A model generated the notes under the pieces. It was not told the origin of the DNA, did not search any database, and was given only the letters and a program-made list of their open reading frames with translations. A DNA stretch of 64,000 nucleotides from Thaumarchaeota archaeon CSP1-1. Its GTDB lineage: Archaea; Thermoproteota; Nitrososphaeria; Nitrososphaerales; Nitrosopumilaceae. The position numbers and the translations under genes are program-made. Shown here piece after piece: positions 1-8,878 of this stretch; within the stretch, counting starts at the first letter, position 1; the number at the start of each line of letters is the position of its first letter. The stretch covers positions 142,659 to 206,658 of the forward strand of contig LDXL01000008.1 of the NCBI GenBank assembly GCA_001443365.1. The letters are read 5' to 3'.

Positions 1-1667
1 ACAAGCGAACTTGGTTGACTAGGTTTTGTTGTAGATACAGGAGGAGTCGAGATTACTGCAGGAGTTGCAGATGCCTCATTTGAAGAACCGCCGGTTCCTA
101 CTGAATTGATTGCATAAACCTTGTAAGTATAAGTTGTCCCTGTGGTTCTTTCTGCATGAGTATATGTTCTTGCTGTACTCCCAGTATTTTCTTTTAATGT
201 TATATATTCCCCAGTTCCAGTTTTTACATCGATTTTATATCCTGTTATTTGGCTGCCACCATCATTTGTTGGAGCATTCCAAATCAGGTCTATCTGTATT
301 GGAGAAGATGCAGTTGCAGCAAGTCCTGTTGGAGCATTAGGCACTGTGAACTTTGAAGGTGGCTTTGAGGAAGTGGTAGGAGTAGCTGATGCTGGGCTTG
401 AATAATCACTACTTGTACCAATATTGTATCTAGCTTTAACAGCAAAGGTATATTCATCTCCAGTATGAAGACCAGTGACAGTATAGCTTGTTTGTGGGCC
501 ATTTGTTTCTCCTATAGGATCATAAACGTCTGATGCAAATTTTTTACTGATTATATATCCTGCAATGTTGCCACCAAAAGTTTGTGATGGTGCAATCCAC
601 GTAAGTAGAATTTCTGTTGGAGAAATATCATCGGCTATTAAGTTGGTTGGTACAATGGTGTCACTTGGTTTTGCTGATGCTACGTTTGATACAACACTCG
701 TTCCCGCAGAATTAATTGCATAAACCCTATAGCTGTACTGAGTACCGGAAGTTAGACTAGTATGCGTGAAAGATGTAGTATTACCGGTAGTAGTTAGAAC
801 CGTATAGTCTCCTGTAGTCTTGGATTCTATTTTGTATCCAGTTATGGCAGGTCCATTATTTGGTGTAGGTTCTTTCCATGACAAAAAAATTTGAGTCTTA
901 CCTGCAGATTGTGCCGTAAGACTTTTTGGTGGATTTGGAGCAATGTTTTCGGTTGGAGGAGACGAAGTACTCTTTGGAGTAGCAGAGGCCTCATTAGAAG
1001 TAGGACTAAAGCCTACAGAGTTTTTGGCAGAAATTTTGTAAGTGTATTTAGAATTTGTAGTGAGACCTGTGTGGGTGTAAGTGTTAATTGTGCTACCAGT
1101 ATTTTCAACAAGAGTGGTAAATGAACCACTGTCTTTTTTGAATTCAATTTTGTAGCCTGTCACAGGAGGACCGTTATTTGTTGCAGGTATTACCCAAGTA
1201 AGTTTAATCGATGTTGAAGAAATGTCAGAAGCAACAAGTGATGTCGGAGGGTTTGGAACAATGTTTTCAAGTGGTTTGGAGCTAGAAGTTGGTGTTGCTA
1301 TTGCTTCGGTAGAAGCGATACTTATTCCCTGCGCATTAATAGCAAAAACCCGGTAAATGTATGAGGTACCAGTAGTTAGACCGGTATGAGAATACGTTGT
1401 TCCAGTACTTGCAGTATTTTCGTTTAACGTTACAAAATCTCCACTGCCAGTTCTTACTTGGATTTTATAACCGGTAATTGGATAACCGCCATTATTTTCA
1501 GGAGTGTTCCAAAACAGATCAACTCGGGTTGGAGAAACATCGATAGCCTGAAGGTTCGTTGGTCTATCAGGTATCGCCGCGTACGCTACCTGAGATTCCA
1601 AAGAAAGAACAGAGCATAAAGATAATCCTACTAATAGTAATAATAATTTCTGATTCATAAAAGTCAT
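1..1667 (-). CDS. Secreted multi-domain fibronectin type III protein (3' end beyond window)
   Basis: The reading frame is open from the start codon to the left window edge, so the C-terminus is missing. A short hydrophobic signal peptide (about residues 4-28, ending near VAYA) is followed by at least five fibronectin type III modules of about 95 residues. Each shows the L-x-W-x2-P strand, an N-G-G/P loop, TGYKI, the TYTHTGLT-x-GT turn and a closing A-x-AxP. Linkers such as SSKPLENIVPNPP separate them. FN3 arrays on archaeal surface proteins usually mediate adhesion or carry other domains; no catalytic domain is visible here. ATG at 1658 is an alternative start in the same frame. The surface location is inferred from the signal peptide. 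Confidence 0.85.
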   Translation of the reverse strand, partial: MTFMNQKLLLLLVGLSLCSVLSLESQVAYAAIPDRPTNLQAIDVSPTRVDLFWNTPENNGGYPITGYKIQVRTGSGDFVTLNENTASTGTTYSHTGLTTGTSYIYRVFAINAQGISIASTEAIATPTSSSKPLENIVPNPPTSLVASDISSTSIKLTWVIPATNNGPPVTGYKIEFKKDSGSFTTLVENTGSTINTYTHTGLTTNSKYTYKISAKNSVGFSPTSNEASATPKSTSSPPTENIAPNPPKSLTAQSAGKTQIFLSWKEPTPNNGPAITGYKIESKTTGDYTVLTTTGNTTSFTHTSLTSGTQYSYRVYAINSAGTSVVSNVASAKPSDTIVPTNLIADDISPTEILLTWIAPSQTFGGNIAGYIISKKFASDVYDPIGETNGPQTSYTVTGLHTGDEYTFAVKARYNIGTSSDYSSPASATPTTSSKPPSKFTVPNAPTGLAATASSPIQIDLIWNAPTNDGGSQITGYKIDVKTGTGEYITLKENTGSTARTYTHAERTTGTTYTYKVYAINSVGTGGSSNEASATPAVISTPPVSTTKPSQPSSL

Positions 1668-1757
1668 TTTATGAACATTCTTAGAAACTAGCGAATTAAG
1701 GTTTCTATTCTTTTGAATCAATTTTACTCAATGAAATAGAGTATGTGCTTTAGCTAA

Positions 1758-2969
1758 TTATTTTTTAGAAGCACTCACGAGGCAGATTACATCTCTATCT
1801 CGAAGTTGATATGTAACAGGAAGTCTCAATTTGTATCTCAAGTCTTTTCCATAGAGAAGTCCTTTGGGCAAATCAGTGTGTATCTCTTTTGCCAAGTCTG
1901 CGACTGTGGCACCATCTTTCATTAAAATCAAATCAGGTAAAACTCTTCCTTTCTTATCTGAAAGCTTTTCTTCATTTGCTACAGGATAGACAGAATTCAT
2001 CTTAAGTAATTTGAAAACTACAATATTTATTGCAAATTGCACCCCAGTTCTCATGTACTCGCCCATTATTCCTCGCTTGATAAATTCTAATGCATCTTTT
2101 TGTTTTTCGTTTAGTTCTTCTGGATGTACTATATCAAATTGTTCAGAGCCTGGTGAATATTTTATCAAACCTTTTTGCTCTGCTCTTCTTAAACTCAGCT
2201 CACTATCTGCACTTGCAGGAACAACTATCATGTCAATGTAACGTTCACGTAATCTATCAAAGATTTTGTCTCCACCTTCAATGTCAATTTTATTTGCAAC
2301 AATTAAAGTTGGTTTTGAGATCTTTCGAAGATACGAAGCAAATTTTTTGGTATCCTGTGAATCAAAATCATCAAATTTTTTGTCTTCTAAATTAGTTGCT
2401 TTTAATGTCTCCTTAACATGGTCTTTGTTTACTCCAATCCCGCGATAAAGTTCGGTAAATACCTCAACTTTATCAGATGCTGATTGAAGAAGTTTAGAAA
2501 CCTTGTCTCTGTTGCCTTCTAGAATTTTATGATACCACATTACCAGTTCTTCTTCAATATCAGCAAAATCTGATATTGGATCTCCAGAACCTTTCTCAGC
2601 TATTTTTCCTGACGAATCTACGCTTCCAGAAACGTCTACGATATGAAGTAAGGCATCGGATTGAGCAGCAATTGAAAGAAATTGATTCCCCAATCCTTTC
2701 CCTTTCCAAGCATCCTTAATCAGCCCAGGAAGATCGATTATTTCAATTGGGATGTATCTCCACCCATCACTACACTTGGAATTATTTGGATTATCAATTA
2801 CGTGAAATTCCGGATGAACACAGAGAGTTATAGCATAAGCAGTTGCAGTTTCTGCTTTTTTTGTTGTAAATGGATATGTGGAAATTTCAGATGAGGATAG
2901 AGTAGCTGCATTGAAAAAGGTAGTCTTGCCGGTATTAGTTTTGCCGATAAGACCGATTTTAATCGGCAT
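1758..2969 (-). CDS. YchF/Obg-like GTP-binding protein with C-terminal TGS-like domain
   Basis: A P-loop GTPase of the translation factor class, 403 residues. G1 is GKTNTGKTT at residues 9-17, G3 is DLPG at 79-82, G4 is NKID at 226-229, and a VPASA segment fits G5. The last 60 residues (DLAKEIHTDLPKG to the end) look like a TGS domain. Bacterial YchF has a changed G4 and binds ATP; the intact NKxD here predicts GTP. Archaeal members are thought to act with ribosomes, but the exact role is not settled. The two genes that follow on the same strand are spaced apart and may be co-transcribed. Confidence 0.88.
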   Translation of the reverse strand: MPIKIGLIGKTNTGKTTFFNAATLSSSEISTYPFTTKKAETATAYAITLCVHPEFHVIDNPNNSKCSDGWRYIPIEIIDLPGLIKDAWKGKGLGNQFLSIAAQSDALLHIVDVSGSVDSSGKIAEKGSGDPISDFADIEEELVMWYHKILEGNRDKVSKLLQSASDKVEVFTELYRGIGVNKDHVKETLKATNLEDKKFDDFDSQDTKKFASYLRKISKPTLIVANKIDIEGGDKIFDRLRERYIDMIVVPASADSELSLRRAEQKGLIKYSPGSEQFDIVHPEELNEKQKDALEFIKRGIMGEYMRTGVQFAINIVVFKLLKMNSVYPVANEEKLSDKKGRVLPDLILMKDGATVADLAKEIHTDLPKGLLYGKDLRYKLRLPVTYQLRDRDVICLVSASKK

Positions 2970-3003
2970 GTCTAAATTTTCCTCTGTGAATATTTATCTC
3001 TGT

Positions 3004-3375
3004 CTACCGGTCTTTCTGTAAATTTTCCTTTAGTTTTTTACATGTGTTTTTAAGCTCATCAATTGACCATTCAATTTCATCTAATTCCTCATTGGTTAGT
3101 TCATCGTTCCACTTGTCAAGCGAAATTTTTCCTATCTGTGTACAATGATATAAAAGCGCCCAATATGGGTGATGTTCTGCAGTAGTATAAGATAGCTCAG
3201 ATACATCCTCTATTCCATTTTTGGCACGAGATAAAGAATCAATATTTTCTCCAAAGATTTGAATAATATTTGATTCAAGGTTTTTTTCAATTTTTAACAT
3301 TATATTTTTTTTTTCAAAAGATTTTACCAGATCTAAGAGAGATTGATAGAAATCGGAAAAAGTTTTTTCTGCCAT
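3004..3375 (-). CDS. Hypothetical protein, mostly helical
   Basis: A 123-residue acidic and lysine-rich protein with long helices at both ends and a central TTAEHHPYWALLYHC segment. I do not recognise the family. The start follows closely on the stop of the CoA-binding protein gene at 3379, so the two are probably one operon. No signal peptide or membrane segment is visible. Confidence 0.7.
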   Translation of the reverse strand: MAEKTFSDFYQSLLDLVKSFEKKNIMLKIEKNLESNIIQIFGENIDSLSRAKNGIEDVSELSYTTAEHHPYWALLYHCTQIGKISLDKWNDELTNEELDEIEWSIDELKNTCKKLKENLQKDR

Positions 3376-3378
3376 TTG

Positions 3379-3789
3379 TTAGAATAAACGTTGATGTTCT
3401 GCAAGCATACATCTGTTAAATACAACTTTGATTCCTTCTTTTCTTGCTAGCTCTTCGGCTTTTGCGTTGTGGATTCCTTCTTGTAACCAAATAACCTTGG
3501 GTTTCATTTTGATGGCTTCTTGAACAACTGGCAATACCTGATCAGATGGTCGAAATACATCTACGATGTCAATTGGTTCTTCTACTTCTTGTATACTATG
3601 ATAACATTTTTTATCCAAAATTTCATCAGCCGTAGGATTTACTGGAATTATGTTGTATCCGTTTTGTGCCAGATATTTAGGCACGTAGTTAGCAGCTTTT
3701 TCTTGATTTTTTGACATTCCAATTACTGCAACATTCTTTAGTGAAAAAATTTTTTTTATTTCCTCATCAGAATATGAATCTCTTTCCAT
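3379..3789 (-). CDS. CoA-binding domain protein (YccU-like)
   Basis: A stand-alone Rossmann CoA-binding domain like the N-terminus of succinyl-CoA synthetase alpha. Visible landmarks are VAVIGMSKNQEKAA (nucleotide loop, residues about 16-29), the IIPVNP strand, the IDIVDVFRP motif, VIWLQEGIHN and the terminal CMLAEHQRLF. The length of 136 residues is normal for the single-domain family (COG1832). Family members bind CoA, but no reaction is established. It probably shares a transcript with the small gene downstream. Confidence 0.85.
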   Translation of the reverse strand: MERDSYSDEEIKKIFSLKNVAVIGMSKNQEKAANYVPKYLAQNGYNIIPVNPTADEILDKKCYHSIQEVEEPIDIVDVFRPSDQVLPVVQEAIKMKPKVIWLQEGIHNAKAEELARKEGIKVVFNRCMLAEHQRLF

Positions 3790-3806
3790 ACTCTAATTGA
3801 TTAAAA

Positions 3807-5321
3807 TTACTTTATAAGATATTTCCTTACTTTTACAACTGCAAATGCTGGACCAACTAAATACATTCCAAGATTTAGTAGAATAATTCCAATTCCATAA
3901 CCTAACATTTCTTCTTCAGAATCAATATCAACAACATTTAGAATTGAAAGTGAAGTAAGTAATGGAGTTATTGCAATTCTAACTGCGTTTTTAAAGATTG
4001 GGCTTTCTCTCTCCCAATCTGCAATGGTTGGAGAAAATGAGTAATAGATTGAATTGAATGTCTCCATAAACGAAGAACCTGAATCTGTGCCAAGTACAGT
4101 ATTATCTCTCATTTCCCTGAGGAATTGTACCTGCTGTGACATTTCTGAACCATATGCAGCAGTAGCAATTAGACATCCACCTCCTTTGCTGTTTGTAACA
4201 CATACTCCATTAACAAAAGTGGTTCCGGTTCCACAAATTCCTGTTTTTGGAGGTTCAACTCCAACTGCCTCGTATATGGTTTGATCTGGAAAGCTTTTGT
4301 CAAACCATGCTTTGTAGGAGGGCTCGTTGTTGTATCTATCAATGTAATACTGTGGGTCTTGGTTAGGATCTACAAATGGTGCAATATTTTTGGGAGGTTC
4401 AGGCTCTGAAAAAGAGCCAGGGATTGCCAACTCTATGGCTTCCTCAATGGTGTAATCTGGAAAGTTTGTATCAAACCAAGCTTTGTAAGATTTTTCATTG
4501 TTGTATCTGTCAAGATAATATTGTGCTCCCTTTTTGGGGTCAACAAAGTCTGGAACATTTGATTCTGGTTCAGGTTCAGGTTGTGGTGTAGGTTTAGGTT
4601 CTACCTTTGGAATGTCTGCTACTTCGTTAACAGTTATTGTGAGTGTTTCTCTATCTTCTGCCTTACCTGCTTTCACTACAATATCAAAAGTATACGAGCC
4701 AGGACCTTGAGATTCAGTTGGAGTCCATGAGAACGCACCACTTTTTGGATCTATTGAAGCGCCAGTTGGAAAATTATTGCCTAAACTAAAAGATAATGTT
4801 TCGTTTCCCCTGTATGAATTTACTAAAGCAGCTGTGAAAGCTAATTTAGTTTCTTCATTAGTTGTCAAATCATTTATGGATTTGAGTTCTATTGGTATTA
4901 CATATGCAGACGGAACAACAGGAGAACCGTCAACTGAAAAATCAAATAGCACCTTAAGTCCTTCTTCAAATGGTTGACCTTTTTCCAGAAACGCAGTAGC
5001 CGAATAGATCCCATGTTTTTTAAAAACGCCACTTGTTATTTGTATACTTTCTTCAAACTTTTTGTCGGAGCCAGCAATAGTACCCTTTGCAGTAACAAGT
5101 TTCTTGTTTCCTTTATCATCTGGAGGTTCATAAATCACAATTGAAATAATATCATATGCAGTATCAGATGTACCTGAGAACGTAATGGTATCACCAGCAA
5201 CGTAGAATGTATGCTTATCAATATCAAATGTCAATACCTTGGCATAAGCAGGGGGAACCACGATGACAGTCACTAGTACGAATATTAAGAGAGGTAATAT
5301 GAAATTCATCCTATTTAGCAT
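3807..5321 (-). CDS. Secreted Ig-like protein with tandem repeats and a CFI-box C-terminus
   Basis: A 504-residue surface protein. It has a signal peptide (residues 1-27, PPAYA cleavage region), a beta-rich N-terminal domain, a putative Ig domain at about 170-235 (FPTGASIDPKSGAFSWTP is typical of He_PIG), a Pro/Glu linker, two 40-residue repeats (about 258-300 and 316-355, sharing QYYxDRYNNExSYKAWFD) and a C-terminal module from residue 381. That module starts with GGGCLIATAAYGS and ends in a hydrophobic segment followed by KVRKYLIK. It is paralogous to the C-terminus of the protein at 58174. The CFI-box-CTERM name is known from sequence only; a sorting or anchoring role is inference. Confidence 0.8.
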   Translation of the reverse strand: MLNRMNFILPLLIFVLVTVIVVPPAYAKVLTFDIDKHTFYVAGDTITFSGTSDTAYDIISIVIYEPPDDKGNKKLVTAKGTIAGSDKKFEESIQITSGVFKKHGIYSATAFLEKGQPFEEGLKVLFDFSVDGSPVVPSAYVIPIELKSINDLTTNEETKLAFTAALVNSYRGNETLSFSLGNNFPTGASIDPKSGAFSWTPTESQGPGSYTFDIVVKAGKAEDRETLTITVNEVADIPKVEPKPTPQPEPEPESNVPDFVDPKKGAQYYLDRYNNEKSYKAWFDTNFPDYTIEEAIELAIPGSFSEPEPPKNIAPFVDPNQDPQYYIDRYNNEPSYKAWFDKSFPDQTIYEAVGVEPPKTGICGTGTTFVNGVCVTNSKGGGCLIATAAYGSEMSQQVQFLREMRDNTVLGTDSGSSFMETFNSIYYSFSPTIADWERESPIFKNAVRIAITPLLTSLSILNVVDIDSEEEMLGYGIGIILLNLGMYLVGPAFAVVKVRKYLIK

Positions 5322-5432
5322 AACGAATTATCTAAATGCTAGATTATTAAAAAGCGCGTATAAGTTATTCTGCTAAATTGTTCTGACCATTTCTATTAGA
5401 ACTTTATTTACCTGTATACCCAGAGGTAAATT

Positions 5433-5945
5433 GTGGAATCAGAACCTAAAGATGTAATGGTTTTAGGGGCAATTAAAGGCGGAGCAAAAAAATTCGATAA
5501 GATTAAAAATAAAACAAAGATTGACCCTGAAGAGCTTAATCAGATTCTTGAAAGGTTAGAAAATCGGGGTTTGATAAGAGTTGAAACAAAAAAAGGGCTT
5601 TTTGGACCCAAAGTTGAGATGTCAGTTACTGAAAAAGGTGAAAAAGAGATGCAGGAACGCATTCATGAACTTGAGGGAAATTGGAATCAAATGAATACGT
5701 TATTGAAATCAGGCGATAAACAGAAGCTACAGCAGTATATGGATGATAATAAGTCGATTCTTCCTACAATGTTTTTTTTTGGGATAATTGACATGATAAT
5801 GTTTTCAACTATGCTTGGCTTTTTGGGCTCACAAATGACTGATTACATGCCTGCAGATCAAATTCCTGAAGGTGCAGATGGGGGAGATGCTGGTGGAGGA
5901 GAGGGAGCTGGCGATGGCGGATTTGACATTGACATTGGATTTTGA
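5433..5945 (+). CDS. Winged-helix protein with a hydrophobic segment and Gly/Asp-rich tail
   Basis: The GTG start follows an AGAGGT ribosome-binding site. Residues 1-75 read as a winged helix (LGAIKGGAKKFDKI, then LNQILERLENRGLIRVETKKG and a beta wing), as in PadR or ArsR-type regulators. A helical part follows, then a hydrophobic stretch MFFFGIIDMIMFSTMLGFLG (about 113-132) and a Gly/Ala/Asp tail. The mix suggests a membrane-tethered regulator, but no ligand is predicted. The stop overlaps the TTG start of birA by three bases, so the two genes are translationally coupled. Confidence 0.72.
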   Translation: MESEPKDVMVLGAIKGGAKKFDKIKNKTKIDPEELNQILERLENRGLIRVETKKGLFGPKVEMSVTEKGEKEMQERIHELEGNWNQMNTLLKSGDKQKLQQYMDDNKSILPTMFFFGIIDMIMFSTMLGFLGSQMTDYMPADQIPEGADGGDAGGGEGAGDGGFDIDIGF

Positions 5946-6937
5946 TTTATACTTCTTTTGACAACGTTGGTTTAGTTAGAATACTTTCATTACTAAAATC
6001 TCATAACGCAGAATATCTATCGGGTCAAGATCTTAGTGATGTATTAAAGATTAGCAGGGTGGCAGTTTGGAAACACATCAAACGTATTCGATCATTAGGC
6101 TATAAAATAGAATCAAAACAAAAACTTGGATACAAGCTTGTTGGCAATACTGAACTGTTACTTCCTTGGGAAATTATAGATGGACTTAAGACAGATGTAA
6201 TTGGTAAACGAGTTTATTATTTTGATGATATTGATTCCACACAGAATTTTGCGTCATCAATTGCTAAAACCCCAAGAGAAAATGGAACCGTGATTGTTTC
6301 AAAAAAACAATCGAGTGGTAAAGGTCGATTGGGTCGCAAGTGGGTTTCTCCAGATGGGGGATTATGGTTTTCGGTGATTTTACATCCAAAGTTTGATGTT
6401 TCACTTGCAACACTTTTTCCGTTGGCAGCTTCATTGGCACTAGCTAATGCAATTGAAAAGACTCTAAAGAAAAAACCAGAGCTAAAGTGGCCAAACGATG
6501 TTACATTAAATCATAAAAAGGTTGCAGGGATGTTAGTTGATTTGTCTTTGAAATCAAACGATATTGAAAGTCTTATTCTTGGCGTAGGAATAAATTTCAA
6601 AATAGATCCTATCAAGCTTGAAAAAACAATCAAAAATACAAGAAATTTTTATGGAGTAGCTACATTAGTAAAAAAAAATGAAGATGCAGATCCTATCAAA
6701 CTAATGCAATCATTTCTTTTTGAGCTTGAAAAAATTTGTGAGGAACTAAACCAAGGCAATATTAGAAAAACTATCAAAGAATGGACAAAAATGTCAGCAA
6801 CCATTGGGAAAAAGGCTACTGTTTCCACGTCTTCTGGAAAAATTAGCGGAAAGGCAATTAGAATCGATGATGATGGAGCACTTGTAATATCCCAGGCTAA
6901 AGAGACTCATAGAGTTCTAGTTGGAGATGTTTCTTAA
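5942..6937 (+). CDS. birA: Bifunctional biotin-protein ligase / repressor
   Basis: The enzyme activates biotin to biotinyl-AMP and attaches it to the carboxyl carrier of acetyl-CoA/propionyl-CoA carboxylase, which the thaumarchaeal 3-hydroxypropionate/4-hydroxybutyrate cycle needs. Residues 10-68 form the N-terminal winged helix (LSGQDLSDVLKISRVAVWKHI). The ligase core shows the biotinyl-AMP loop GRLGRKW at 128-134, KWPNDV at 182-187, AGMLVD and GVGINFK. A small C-terminal beta domain follows. The start is TTG and overlaps the preceding stop. The helix-turn-helix suggests autoregulation as in bacterial BirA. Confidence 0.93.
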   Translation: MIYTSFDNVGLVRILSLLKSHNAEYLSGQDLSDVLKISRVAVWKHIKRIRSLGYKIESKQKLGYKLVGNTELLLPWEIIDGLKTDVIGKRVYYFDDIDSTQNFASSIAKTPRENGTVIVSKKQSSGKGRLGRKWVSPDGGLWFSVILHPKFDVSLATLFPLAASLALANAIEKTLKKKPELKWPNDVTLNHKKVAGMLVDLSLKSNDIESLILGVGINFKIDPIKLEKTIKNTRNFYGVATLVKKNEDADPIKLMQSFLFELEKICEELNQGNIRKTIKEWTKMSATIGKKATVSTSSGKISGKAIRIDDDGALVISQAKETHRVLVGDVS

Positions 6938-6947
6938 AGTTCTAAAA

Positions 6948-7343
6948 TTATCTTCGTCTTTTTCTTGGTTTACGTCTTCTAGGTTTTAATTTTCTTTTTC
7001 TGAATTTTTTTCTTGGTTTAGTTTTACTCTTTACTTTCTTTTTTATTTTTTTATGTATTTTAAAATGAGATTTTAGGTTATGTATACTGCCTTTAATGTG
7101 GGCAATATTAGAAACTAGATTTTCTAATTCATTAGTATACTCTTCATAAGCAATTAGCAATTGTGATTTTTTTTCATTTGATTTTTGAAGATATTCGTTT
7201 GACCTTAACATATTAGTTGTATTGATAAATTCTGGCAATGGTTGTTCAAGGATATTAATTTCAGAGAGTTCTTTTTTTGCTAGAACTATTTTCTTTTGTA
7301 ACTCATTTACTTTTTTTCCAATTGCTAACATTTCTATAACCAT
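6948..7343 (-). CDS. Coiled-coil protein with a very basic C-terminal tail
   Basis: The N-terminal 95 residues are helical with heptad-like Leu/Ile spacing. Residues 100-131 are almost entirely Lys, Arg and Pro. Such a tail would bind nucleic acid non-specifically, as in archaeal chromatin-like or ribosome-associated proteins. No named family is recognised. The stop lies only 10 bp from the convergent birA stop. ATG codons at residues 1 and 5 are both possible starts. Confidence 0.65.
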   Translation of the reverse strand: MVIEMLAIGKKVNELQKKIVLAKKELSEINILEQPLPEFINTTNMLRSNEYLQKSNEKKSQLLIAYEEYTNELENLVSNIAHIKGSIHNLKSHFKIHKKIKKKVKSKTKPRKKFRKRKLKPRRRKPRKRRR

Positions 7344-7372
7344 TTGAGAATATCCTATAATGATTAAATCTT

Positions 7373-7861
7373 TTACGAGAAGTGTTCTGGTTCAGTGAAT
7401 CCAGTGCTATGATCCCACGTAGCAAAATATTTTGGGGTAATCTCAAGTAATACGGAAAATCCGTTTTTGACTGCATTCATCAAAAATTTTGCAACTTCGT
7501 TATCTAGATTTCCAGTATATTTGATCATGATTTTTTTGGCAATTGGAATGTTTGCATTAATATCTTCAGATATCCTTACAGTTCCCTTACCTCGTACACC
7601 TTTGTATGGCATTTTTTCATCATCTATACAAAAATAAACAATATTTTTTTTCCTAGCATTATTTGCTTTTTTTGCTGTTTTAGATGTCTCGATGTAGAAT
7701 TTTCCATTTTCAAACAGATACCAAACTGGATGAACATTTGGTTCGCCTTTCTCATCGATTGTACCTAAAAGTAAATTCAGTTTACCCTTAGAAAGAAAAT
7801 CCAATGTTTGCTCTTCGCTAAATTTAGAACCAAATCCAGGACTGGCATGAACAATTTTCAA
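7373..7861 (-). CDS. Pyridoxamine 5'-phosphate oxidase-like flavin/F420-binding protein
   Basis: A split-barrel protein of 162 residues. LNLLLGTIDEKGEPNVHPVWYLFENGKFYIET followed by KxxNxRKKxxVxFCID is the classic PPOX-family N-terminal pattern, and KGVRGKGTVRI is the next strand. Family members bind FMN or F420 and reduce or oxidise small molecules. Thaumarchaea make F420, so an F420-dependent oxidoreductase is plausible, but the cofactor cannot be decided from sequence alone. Confidence 0.82.
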   Translation of the reverse strand: MKIVHASPGFGSKFSEEQTLDFLSKGKLNLLLGTIDEKGEPNVHPVWYLFENGKFYIETSKTAKKANNARKKNIVYFCIDDEKMPYKGVRGKGTVRISEDINANIPIAKKIMIKYTGNLDNEVAKFLMNAVKNGFSVLLEITPKYFATWDHSTGFTEPEHFS

Positions 7862-7924
7862 TTTAAATTATCTAAAATTTCAAACATAATATCTTTTTCT
7901 TTAAATTAAGAATAGATTAAGCAT

Positions 7925-8512
7925 CTAGCCCATATCGAGAGCTTTTGAGTGCATTTTGGTATGTGGTCTTTCTCCTGAATATTTTCGTCGCATGTGACCT
8001 GAAGGTCTTCCGTAAAGAAGTTCTAAGAACCATGACTCGTGTTCAATTTCTTCGGCAAGAATATGTTGGGCTATTTCATAGGTCATGGGATCTTTTCCAT
8101 GAGTCATTTTACAAACCTTATCCCAATTAATTATTGCACCCTGTTCAGCTTTAAGACATTTTTCTAAAATTGCTTTGAGATTTGTCGGATTATCTGGTAG
8201 TTGGAGAAATTCACATCCAGACATTTTGATATAATCAATGGCGTCTTTTGGAAGTTGCCCACCGAGTTGATAAATTCTTTCAATACAAGATTCAAAGTGG
8301 CTTAGATCTTCAAGTCTTGCGTCTTCTATGACACCCTTTATTCCTTCACCCTCCATTCCTGTACAATTTGCTCTTAGGAGAGTAAAGTAATAGTATGCAG
8401 TAAACTCTACTGAGGAATTAATTACTAGTTGGTTGATTAGTCCTTCTACGTCAACACCATTTTTTTTGAGGATTTCTACTCCAACAACATTTAGTTTTTC
8501 AGATTCTTCCAT
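7925..8512 (-). CDS. DPS-like ferritin (DPSL, thioferritin type)
   Basis: A four-helix ferritin-like protein that would store iron and consume peroxide, protecting DNA. Carboxylate and His ligands are visible at E36, E68/H72, E123 and E154/E155/H158 (AEEIEHESW). Two cysteines, C100 (SGCEFL) and C119 (EKCLKAEQ), flank the ligand region like the Cys pair that defines archaeal DPSL proteins of Sulfolobus and Pyrococcus. The length of 195 residues agrees with DPSL. The C-terminal extension is basic and His-rich. It has no clear copy of the 20-bp stress palindrome upstream. Confidence 0.88.
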   Translation of the reverse strand: MEESEKLNVVGVEILKKNGVDVEGLINQLVINSSVEFTAYYYFTLLRANCTGMEGEGIKGVIEDARLEDLSHFESCIERIYQLGGQLPKDAIDYIKMSGCEFLQLPDNPTNLKAILEKCLKAEQGAIINWDKVCKMTHGKDPMTYEIAQHILAEEIEHESWFLELLYGRPSGHMRRKYSGERPHTKMHSKALDMG

Positions 8513-8576
8513 TACCCTTCTAGATTATTTTTCATAAGGTCGTAATAAGGATTATTGAAATTCTTATTGTAAGAAA

Positions 8577-8717
8577 TTATTGTTGATGAATATGAATTTG
8601 CAAATCATTTGTTCTTCTACATTTAGGACAATGTGACCTAATGAAGTTTTTACAAATTTCACATATAAGATCAGGCTCCATATCTAATCCACAGTTTCTA
8701 CAACTTTCTTGACGCAT
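8577..8717 (-). CDS. Tiny zinc-ribbon protein, 46 residues
   Basis: An ATG-started frame with three CxxC pairs in 46 residues: C6/C9, C19/C22 and C30/C33. It ends IHIHQQ. Such four-to-six-cysteine miniproteins bind zinc and often pair with RNA or protein partners. It lies between the DPSL ferritin and TFB genes. The cysteine pattern makes chance unlikely, but no named family is assigned. Confidence 0.7.
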   Translation of the reverse strand: MRQESCRNCGLDMEPDLICEICKNFIRSHCPKCRRTNDLQIHIHQQ

Positions 8718-8878
8718 AGAATACAATGTTTTCAATTTTGGTATTAAATTAATTGAAAATTAGTGTAATCTAATTAGTATCACCTAATTTATTCTCATTC
8801 TAAGTAATGAGAATAACACTTAGGCTAAGCTACATACAAATAACCTGCATACAGTTGGATAAAACCATAATAACTTAG

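Noticed and set aside
1-1667. Plus-strand and antisense frames inside the FN3 gene
   Set aside because: They are shadows of the repeated FN3 coding sequence.
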